Shown here one piece after another: positions 55,605 through 64,000 of a stretch of 64,000 bases of DNA. The notes under the pieces were generated by a model, which did no database searches, had not been told where the DNA came from, and saw only the letters and a program-made list of their open reading frames with translations. Position numbers and translations under genes: made by a program. The stretch lies in assembly GCA_027604185.1 (NCBI GenBank), contig JADGKB010000014.1, positions 62,001 through 126,000 on the forward strand, written 5' to 3'. How positions within the stretch are numbered: position 1 is the stretch's first letter; every line of letters starts with the position of its first letter. Source of the stretch: Boothiomyces macroporosus (taxonomy: Eukaryota > Chytridiomycota > Chytridiomycetes > Rhizophydiales > Terramycetaceae).

Positions 55605-55708
55605 CCACTATTGAATATCCCTTTGCTATTGACCAAGAAGATATTTGCAAGTCTAAATTCAAGCCACTCAAGAAACCCTTGTTCACTATTTTTTCAAATC
55701 TATAAAAA

Positions 55709-56442
55709 ATGTTTCGCAACCAGTATGATGGAGATAATACCACTTGGTCACCACAAGGAAGGATTTTCCAAGTTGAATACGCCATGGAAGCAGTAAAGCA
55801 AGGATCAGCAACAGTCGGACTAGTATCAAAATCACACGCTGTAGTAATTGCTTTGAAACGATCATCAAGTGAATTAGCTTCTTATCAAAAAAAGATTGTA
55901 AAAATTGACAAGCATGTTGGAGTCGCTTATGCTGGCTTGGTGTCTGATGCAAGAGTACTTTCAAACTACATGAGAACACTTACAATGAGATCAAGAATGG
56001 TTTATAATAGACTGTTACCTATCACTAGAATAGTATCTGCTGTTGGAGATAGTAAATACTATTAATATAGAAGCGCAAATCAATACTCAGAGATATGGAA
56101 GAAGACCTTATGGAGTAGGACTGCTTGTTATTGGAGCAGATGAAAACGGTCCTAGATTGTTTGAATGTTCGCCATCTGGAAACTATTTTGACTATGTCGC
56201 TTGCTCTATTGGTGCAAGATCACAATCAGCCAAGACGTATCTTGAAAACCACTTTGGATCATTCAAAGAAGGTACTATTAGTTAATATAGCTTCTTTGGA
56301 GGAATTGATTGCTCATGGATTGAAAGCGCTGCGAGATACTTTACAATCAGACAAGAAATTAACTATTGAAAATTGCAGTATTGCCTATGTTGGTGTTGAG
56401 CAAGAATTTACCATTGTTGAAGGTGAAAAGTTGCAACCGTAA
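55709..56442 (+). CDS. PSMA1: Proteasome subunit alpha type-1 (PSMA1)
   Basis: Three exons, introns 56052-56070 and 56272-56290 (19 nt each), 231 aa. The N terminus [20 protein letters not shown] is diagnostic of the alpha-6/PSMA1 subunit, and [44 protein letters not shown] and KALRDTL complete the match. Alpha subunits form the outer rings of the 20S core and have no catalytic Thr. The tail is shorter than in animals, lacking the acidic end. Confidence 0.95.
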
Positions 56443-56464
56443 TTTACTATTAATTTAGATTTAT

Positions 56465-56750
56465 TGATTTGCTTGACGGTCAAGATGTTGTCATGGATTC
56501 TTAATAAAGATATTTTTAAATATTTGACTTGCAGGTATCCGAGTTGTACCGGACATCGATTGGGAATGCGTCAGGAGCAAGACCTTATTTCCTCCAGAAC
56601 TGCTTGATAATGAGCCAAGTCTGATATTTATGCATTTGGAATGATCATGTACGAGCTGTTTAAAGTTTATCAACAGCTCCAAGATTACAACCTCAGTCGC
56701 AGAGTACGTTTGCAAGAACATCAAATTGATTGAAACGCGTATAAACAGTC
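56465..56750 (+). pseudogene. Relic of a TKL-type protein kinase domain
   Basis: The stretch RVVPDIDWECVRSKTLFPPELLDNEP matches the activation loop to APE region of tyrosine-kinase-like kinases. The next block, SDIYAFGMIMYELFK, is the F-helix motif but sits one frame over; the break falls at about 56615-56622. No N-lobe or catalytic HRD is present. A decayed fragment or a lone exon pair with an error. Confidence 0.5.
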
Positions 56751-56795
56751 AAACCATGTGATATTAAATGAATCAAAAATAAAAGAAAAGCAAAT

Positions 56796-59479
56796 TTAAT
56801 TAGAGAAATATTCCACAGCGCCTTTGGTCAATTTCTTTACAATGTCCTTGAATTTCTGCTTTTCTAAATTCGCAGTATTCAATTCACCAACCAACCGCAA
56901 ATTATCACCTCGCACTTTTTCCAATTGCTGTTCAATCTCACACACCAATTGGATCTTACTCTTGATTTGGGTCTCCAGTTCTTTACAAGTTTCTTTTTCT
57001 TTCAAGAGTAGTTTCTTTTCATGTTCGCTCTTTTGGACTAGTTTAGCAAGCTGTTCATGAGCTTCTTTTAGTTCTGTTTGGATTGAAATGTACTTTTCAT
57101 GCAAAGCTACAAACAGCTGCGAGAATGGGTACGGGTGACATGTCGCATTAGTTACTACTAGACCATTTACTACATTATACTGCTCTTGGTAGATTTGCAA
57201 TATACTACTAGTTTCTAAAAGTTCAGTTTCAGTGTCTATAAAGCTTTGTTTGAGTGATTGCAGCTTCTCAGACCATTTCTCTTCCCTGACATGAAACTTG
57301 TCTTTTTGCGCCAAATACTTGCTTGCAAGTTTAGACTGTTTCTTTGTTAATAGATCAATTAAATTGTTGGATTCAAAGTTAATTAATAGTTACCATCAAG
57401 TTGTTGGTTCAGTTTTGTTATTACTAGATCTTTATCTGCCAGTTCCTTTAGATGCTGGCTCACTTTATGTTGCAATAGTTCTAGATTTTTTGAAGGTGGA
57501 GGAGTCGGTTTTTGGATAATAGTATCAAGGGCTTTTAAATGCTGCTCTAAAATAGCATCTATAGGTGTCGACTCTGGTTTGACTGTTTGTACTGGCTGCT
57601 GCTGTAAAGATTTCAACAATTCAGCAGCTTTTTGATTCTTCAACTTTTCATCTTCAATCAACGTTTCTAAATTTCCAATTTTCCTGGTGTATTTAAGATT
57701 CTCTGCTTCTGCTTTTTCGTATTTCTGCTTCATTTCTTTTAGAGAAACTTGTAGTAAATCATTTTCATTTTTCCATTCTTGGATGGTTGCCTTCAAGTTT
57801 TCTATAAGTTGCTTGTATTGAGTATTTGCTTCCAATATTTTCTCAAATTCTTTTTTCATTTCAGATTCGTCAGAGTTTGACAGCACCACTACTTCAGGCT
57901 GCACTGGCGGTCTATCTGCTAGCACTTTCAATTCTTTATTTTCCTTGATCAGCTCTTGATGTTCTTTTCCAAGCTTTTCATATTCAGTATTCAGTAATTT
58001 GTATTTTTCAGAAGCTGCTTTTAATTTTGTTTCAGTTTTTTTGAGACTTTTAGTTAGCTCTTGAACTTGTTTTTCATTGGTACTGGTAAGATTTTGAATG
58101 GTCTCGGTGGCTTCAATTCGCACTCTATGGCTCTCTTTGCTCAGTTTAATTATTCGTTTGTCAACATCCCTTGCTTCCTTGTAATTACGCCAAATTTCTT
58201 TAGAGTCCATCACAATTGCTTCTACCAATCCACTGCTAATAACCAGGAAATGCTTGACGTTTGGCGCGTTAACTGCACTTCGAATTGATTTTTTCAGAAC
58301 AGCGCAGGATTCAGTATACATTTGCAACTTTTCTTGCAGTTTTGTAGTTTGTAGCAAATCCTCCGAGATGGTTTGTAACTCTGTAGTACAAGCACTGATC
58401 CAAGCTAGATGCTCATCAAGCTTTTGCAGCAACCTTTCCTGGATAACTTGATCTTGGGGATCAATAACAGCCAACTGTTGATTAGGCATTTCCAATTCCA
58501 CTATACGCGCTCGTAAATTAGCCTCCAATTCCAACAACCGTTTATTTTCCTTTCTAAGTGTGTTATTTTGATCCATGAATGACTTCATTTCCAAAGATTG
58601 CCTAGAGTTCTTGAGTAGTAGTTCGTGATTCTGGATTTTAACTGTATCTTCTGTTTCTTTCCTTTTCGCTTCTTTAAGTGAAAGCAATTCTGATTCAATT
58701 GACGAAACTTTTGACAAAATAACTCCATTTGATTCTAATTGCGATTCTGTTACTTTATGCGGTACTGATCTGATGTCTGATCTTTCATCCGGTTTGGAAT
58801 TATAGATAGCTGCGCTTTCCTTTTTACTATTTGGTTCTATCCCAATGCTTTCTTTTCTAACTATCTCTGGCTCAACGGGAACGCTCTTTCTAACTGAAGT
58901 AGTAGATTCTCTGGGTGATCCCTTTTGACTTTTTTCAGATATATCATTGGGCTTGGAAGGTGTTTCCTTGATGACAGACTTTCTAGCAGATATCGAGTTG
59001 GAGGACGATCTTGGATCATCAACCTTAACTGAATTTCGCGATTTTGGGTCTTGCAACTTTTCATCCAGCTCCTTTGAAATACTCTGTAGATCTGAAGTTA
59101 TATTGGTTGTAATTGATTCCGGCAATGGTGGCGGATGGTTTGATTGGCTGTATCTAACCTGCACTGTTTCCTGAGTTGGGATTCCTTCCGCAAATGTTAC
59201 CTTGACATCTGTAACGTTCAAATTATCCTGCTCATTCAAAATCTTATCTTTGTTTCGTTTTGTCTCTGGGTTTTCAACAGTGCTAGGCTTGCGGGAAGGT
59301 TCTATAGACCCTCCATTGCTTGCCGCCTTTTTTTCGACATCATGCGATAACTTTGAGTTGAAGGCTCCGTCTAGAAAATTCAGTGTTTCGGAATAAATAT
59401 TGACAGACTCGACAAGTTTGTGAGCTTTTTCGGACAACAGGGAGGTTGGAGTGTCTTTTGCTTTTGCAACTGTCGCCAT
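56796..59479 (-). CDS. Large coiled-coil protein
   Basis: Two exons joined by a probable GT-TG intron (57374-57393) give 887 aa. The first 290 residues are disordered and rich in Ser, Lys and Pro. The rest is heptad-rich coiled coil (ELLSLKEAKRKETED, LRKENKRLLELEANLRARIVE, KKTETKLKAASEKYK). No motor or binding domain seen. It could be a centrosomal or ciliary scaffold. If the last junction is wrong, the minus-strand frame 56796-57314 would be a separate gene. Start taken at MATVAKAK; an upstream Met at 59506 is possible. Confidence 0.7.
57374..57393 (-). other. Probable 20-nt GT-TG intron
   Basis: On the minus strand: GTAACTATTAATTAACTTTG. The branch-like TTAAC is present, but the last two bases are TG, not AG. 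Removing exactly these 20 nt joins LDE to SNNLIDLL in frame. No AG in range keeps the frame. Confidence 0.5.
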
Positions 59480-59752
59480 GAAAATTTCAAAGAACGCGTT
59501 ATGCAAGAATCAAAATGATACCTCATCGCCTACACCGTTCGAGACAGAATGACAAATTCACCTGCCTCTTTTCTATTTAATAGCCATTAAAAATCCGAGA
59601 ATTTCTGAACTTGAAAAGTAGGCGATGATGATACCCAATACGATCGATATATGTACTTGGCTTTCTTGATTTTGATTCATTCTTGTATACAAGCAATATT
59701 TTTGATTGTTTCCTTTATCTAATTATTGTTTCAAACGCGCGTTGAAACTTTC

Positions 59753-62700
59753 ATGTTTATTTACCTCAGCAAGAAGGTAGCATAAACTAACACCAGATAG
59801 CAATTCCGAATTGCGCAAATCTCCAAACAGTCGCATGGAACAACGATCAAGGATGGATTGCTTGCGGTGGTGATGACGGTCTTTTGAAAGTGTTGAAACT
59901 TGAATCAAACAACCCACCAAACACTCAAGCTGAAAACAAAGGAGCGCCTACTTCCCAACTGTCAATGAACCAAACTTTGGAAGGACATAATGGTATTTAG
60001 ATGTTGATGAAAGGGTCGCTGATGATTGCAACGTGGAATAGACAACATCAAAAATTGACGACCTCAGATTCAAATGGACTAATTATTGTTTGGATTTTGT
60101 ACAAGGGAATGTGGTATGAAGAAATGATCAATAATCGCAACAGTAAGTTTCTTCTAATTATTAGAGGGCCTTGTTACTGGTATGGAATGGAACAAGGATG
60201 GTCAAAAGATTTGCATAGTGTACGAAGATGGTACTTTAATTTAACACCAGGGGCAGTGATTTTGGGTTCTGTTGACGGAAACAGAATTTGGGGAAAAGAA
60301 GTCAAAAATACTAACCTAGCACACGTCCAGTGGTCGCCAGATGGTAAATTCTTGCTTTTTGCAACTACTACTGGACAGTTGCAACTTTTTGACAACCTGG
60401 GCACATTTGTGGTAAACTTTATTTTATGCTAGACTAAAATTTCAAATTTCAGCTCAAATTCTGATGTAAAGATTGCGTCTATGCACTGGTATAATGGCTC
60501 TCGCGGTTATATTCAGCTTAGAGTGCCTTGTCTCGCAATTTGCTACGAAGATGGAAAAGTACAAATCCTTCGGGATCAAAAAGACCAAAGTAACTTTTGA
60601 TTAACTAAAGATCCCATTATAATTGACACTAACATGAAGCAATCCAAACTGCAATGGAATGTAAACGGCTCGATATTGGCAATTTCTGGGTTGCAATACA
60701 TTAAAACCAATCAAGGCGAAGAAAAGGAAACATGTGTGGTTCAATTTTGGGATCCTTTCGGCAACGTAATTTATCATTTACTGTTAGTTTTTAAGATCGA
60801 TCAAAGTCCCAGGAAAGAAAATATCATCGATCTCTTGGGAGAATGATGGATTACGTATTGCTTTAGCAGTAGATTCCTTTATATATTTTGCAAACATCAG
60901 ACCAGACTACCGCTGGACTTTTTTTGCTTCAAATACTGTGGTATACGCTTACAATAAGCAAGATAGGACGGATTGCTCTGTAGTTTTCTGGAATACCTCC
61001 AGCAATGAAAAATATCCCAGGAGTGTTGAAAGATTGGTATCCATGACCTCAGCTGGAGAATATTGCTTGATTACCACTAAAGGAGATGAAGGAACGGAGC
61101 AAACAAATATTACCGTCTACAACGCTATTGGCACGCCGCTTGAATCTAAAACTTTGGATTTCACACCTAAATTCACAGCTATTTCAAAATCGAATGTACT
61201 AATTGCAAATGACGACATCTTATTCCACTGGCAATTAAAGTTATTGTCAAATGCTAAAACAGTCGCGAAATTTGATGCGTTGCTGAAGAAGGATGTCAAA
61301 GAAAGGGTATTCCATATTGATGACATTGTTACCATCGGTGCAAATAATGAAGCGACATTAACTACTGCCGATTTGATCACTAGATCCTCTTCTGATGATC
61401 CCATAATATGCATTGCTGCTTCAGAAACTGTTCTGGTAGTTGCCCGGCAATCCGGTACTTTGCTGCAATATCAGTTACCTTCATTAGTTTTAGAGAATGT
61501 TTACAACATTCCTGTTCGGCCAGTGTCTCTTGCACTAAACTGCAATTCTAGCAGATTGTCAATCTTGGATAACTATGGCGTACTCAAGCTTTTTGAATTG
61601 GAAAAGAAACAGCCATTGCAGAGAGGAATTGCTAATGCCTCGAATGTAATTTCACCAAAGGTAATTCTTATTGAATATAGTTTACGGGTGGAACACTGCT
61701 TGATTTTGAGCGTAAAGATGTGTGGGATATCAAATGGGCTACCGACAATCCAGAGCTATTTTCAATTATGGAAAAGACTCGATTGTATATCTTTAAGAAT
61801 CTTGACCCTGAAGAGCCACTGACATGCTCAGGATGTAAAAATTTGCTAAACGTAGATATATGTGAATTTGAGAATCTGCAAATCAAGACCGTACTTCTTG
61901 ACGATGTTATATTGGACCCTGAATCACCTCAGCAGACCTCCATAGTTAACTTTGAAGTCAAATGGCTTCGTGATCTTCGAGACATTATTAAAAACACTGG
62001 TCTAAATGAAGCTATCCAGTTTGCAGAAGATCGTCCTCACACTAAACTATGGAAAATTATTGCGGAAGCTGGGTTGCAGCAACTGAATTTCGAAGTAGCT
62101 ACAAAAGCGTTTATAAAGTGCCAAGATTATCAAGGATTGGAATTTATAAAAAGACTAAAGAAATTGGAGGTTGGAAATGCTAATCCTAGGATCCAGCTAA
62201 AAAGAAAGCCGAAATAGCTGCTTATTGTCTAAATTTCGATGAAGCTGAAAAACTGTACTTGGATATGGACAGAAAAGATTTAGCTGTAGATATTCGCATG
62301 AGGATGGGGGACTGGTTCAGAGTTGTACAGCTAATTAAAACTGGAGGGGGAGGTGATGATTTACTCCTGGAAAAAGCTTGGAATCAAATTGGAGATTTCT
62401 ATTATGACAGACAACGTTGGTCTCAAGCAGTAACTTATTATGTTCAGGGAAGAAATACAGATAAATTAATTGAGTTATACTACCTATTAGAGGATTTCGA
62501 AAATCTAGAGAAAATAGCTAATGGATTATCAGAAAATCATCCTCAATTGAAGGTACATTAAACTAAAATAGAATCTTGCCCAAAAGTTCCTGTCAGTCGG
62601 CTTGAGCGACCAAGCGGTCAATATCTTTATGAAACTTGGAGATGTTCCCCAGGCAATTAATTCATGTGTCCATTTAAACCTCTGGAGCACCGCCATTGAA

Positions 62701-63622
62701 CTCGCAGAAAAGCACAAATTCAAAGATATAGAAAATATATTAAACAAGTACGCATCTCATATTCTCAAAAGTAACAAAAAGAAGGAAGCAATTGAGCTGT
62801 ATCGTAAAGCCAACTATTGTCAAAAGAGCGCGTTGCTTATTTTTGAGGTACACTAGTTTAACGATGCAGATTGCCAAGGAAGCAGTTAAAAACAAGGAAA
62901 GTGCCCTCGATATCAAAAAACTGTATGTTCTAGGCGCACTGGAAATTGAAAGATATCACAATATCCAAAAATCCTCTAGAAATAATGTAATTTCTGTTGA
63001 CATTAGCCGACAGCTGCATTGGATGGATTACTAGCTGAAGATGTTCAAAACATTGCAGAGAGTAAAGTGTTGGATAACGCTTGGAGAGGTGCAGAAGCCT
63101 ACCATTTCTACGTACTGGCTCAGAAACAATTTTATCAGGGACAGCTTGAATCAGCAGTCATTACGGTACTTTTTAGTAACTCTAGGCCGATTATTTATGC
63201 GAGTACGAAGATATCATTGATCCCGTGACTATCTACAGTCTTTTGGCACTGCTTTCATTACACGCAGGCTTTTACGGCACTTGCTCAAAAGCAATGATCA
63301 AATTAGAAGGAATTGAAGGTCCTCACCAACAATACTATCAAGATCTGGCTTTGCAAATATTTACAAAATACAAGCCATATGATCCCGAAGTAGAACTAGT
63401 AGTTTGCTCCAACTGCTTGGGAACTATGAAAGAAAAGTAAGATCAACTTGATGTAGTGAAAAAGTATGTTCGTCTTGCAGCATGTACTTTCCAACATGTA
63501 TTGCTTCTGGTAGACCAATTGTTGATGCGATCCACTTTATGTGCCATGTATGCAAACATCGCGCAATCGAAAGTGAAATATCGGCGTATAGCTACTGTCC
63601 ATTATGCCACACAACTCTTTAA
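59753..63622 (+). CDS. IFT121: IFT121/WDR35, intraflagellar transport A subunit
   Basis: Sixteen exons with fifteen introns of 19-22 nt (first 59777-59796, last 63437-63456) splice to 1186 aa, as in animal WDR35. The N terminus [12 protein letters not shown], seven-blade WD40 regions ([42 protein letters not shown]) and [11 protein letters not shown]...[12 protein letters not shown] are diagnostic. TPR-like helices follow ([63 protein letters not shown]). A C-terminal zinc-binding end has four CxxC pairs, the last in [13 protein letters not shown]121 is part of the IFT-A train in retrograde transport. It proves a motile or sensory flagellum. Confidence 0.97.
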
Positions 63623-63639
63623 AATATATAGTTTCTTTA

Positions 63640-64000
63640 TTATCTTCTTCCCCGATTATATGGTTGAAATCTGCCTCGTCCGCTATCATTGCGAGAGTTC
63701 CTATGTGTATCTCTGTGGTCTTTCTCATCTTGGACATGCACATCCAACACATCCCCTATACTGAATTTAAGCTCATCAAGCGTCATTTCATCCTCTTTTC
63801 CTTCTTTACTATTATGTACTGTAGCCAATTCCTTTGAGACAATCTTGTTTATCTTCAGTTTGTCCCCATATACCGCCCGTAATTGTAACTTTGAAGATGG
63901 AGAGATTAAATCCGTTTTTTCCATCAGAATAGATATTATTTCAAACAGCGTAGAGTTTTTCCTATGGTTAGCAGTGAAATACCAGCAGTAAACAGACAGT
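63640..64000 (-). CDS. SAP18-like (Sin3/ASAP complex), 5' end beyond window
   Basis: The frame to 63640 ends with a SAP18-style core: KELATVHNS...LDELKFSIGDVLDVHVQ, and an Arg/Gly-rich tail (RGRFQPYNRGRR). The upstream part NSTLFEIISILMEK matches the DATLxEL region of the family. A 21-nt GTATTT...CATAG intron lies about 63954-63974. The exon before it is cut by the window edge. SAP18 works with Sin3 deacetylase and, with RNPS1 and Acinus, in mRNA processing. Stop is 17 bp from that of IFT121. Confidence 0.65.
   Translation of the reverse strand, partial: LSVYCWYFTANHRKNSTLFEIISILMEKTDLISPSSKLQLRAVYGDKLKINKIVSKELATVHNSKEGKEDEMTLDELKFSIGDVLDVHVQDEKDHRDTHRNSRNDSGRGRFQPYNRGRR

Noticed and set aside
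56491..56724. Minus-strand frame beside PSMA1
   Set aside because: Shadow of the kinase relic on the opposite strand; it has no motif of its own.
1..64000. CRISPR arrays, bacterial operons, insertion sequences
   Set aside because: No regular spaced repeats, transposase or inverted-repeat pair was seen; gene style is eukaryotic throughout.

Overview
The window comes from a gene-dense, AT-rich nuclear genome of an early-diverging fungus that makes a flagellum. Fungal markers are two Zn2Cys6 transcription factors with fungal-type regulatory domains and a Drs2-type flippase. Flagellar markers are a complete IFT121/WDR35 gene and a CatSper-like cation channel, with weaker support from a CNBD2-like cyclic-nucleotide protein and a CCDC66-like coiled-coil protein. 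Dikarya have lost most of these, so a chytrid, blastocladiomycete or rozellid-type lineage fits; I cannot name a genus.

The dominant property is the introns. I could place about 100 of them by joining reading frames and checking that the summed exons are a multiple of three. Nearly all are 18-24 nt, mostly 19-22: GT at the 5' end, a TTAAT/CTAAC/TTGAC-like branch element, then AG a few bases later. The 15 introns of IFT121 are all 19-22 nt and splice to 1186 aa, the normal family length. Exceptions include GC-AG introns, one probable GT-TG intron, and one place where three intron units lie head to tail with no exon between them.

Layout: 0-10 kb: partial gene, Zn2Cys6 factor, CatSper-like channel, mitochondrial TypA/BipA GTPase, DEAH helicase, second Zn2Cys6 factor, TLC-domain protein. 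10-19 kb: beta-trefoil-like protein, two tandem MATE transporters, small Cys-rich membrane protein, C2H2 factor, a damaged-looking Cys-rich locus, 7TM protein, small membrane protein, bacterial-type VOC protein. 19-27 kb: CHMP7, coiled-coil protein, TAF9 and BOLA3 back to back, three tandem Rost-like membrane proteins, HUS1. 27-38 kb: small basic protein, two tandem TMEM135-like proteins, a membrane protein, SF3B3 and a membrane SH3 protein. 38-48 kb: large helical protein, double CNB-domain protein, Drs2 flippase. 48-64 kb: two PAN-like membrane proteins, STE20/GCK kinase, a DOMON-b561-b5-reductase with an SH3 domain inside its NAD domain, small proteins, PSMA1, a kinase relic, a long coiled coil, IFT121 and a partial SAP18.

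Genes are independent eukaryotic units. Spacers are often tens of bases: TAF9 and BOLA3 start codons are 35 bp apart, and IFT121 and SAP18 stop codons 17 bp apart. Four tandem paralogue families (MATE, Rost-like, TMEM135-like, PAN-like) show local duplication, and in three of them the copies differ in intron content. About 0.3-0.7 kb spacers precede several regulated or membrane-protein genes. No tRNA, rRNA, CRISPR or transposon was recognised.
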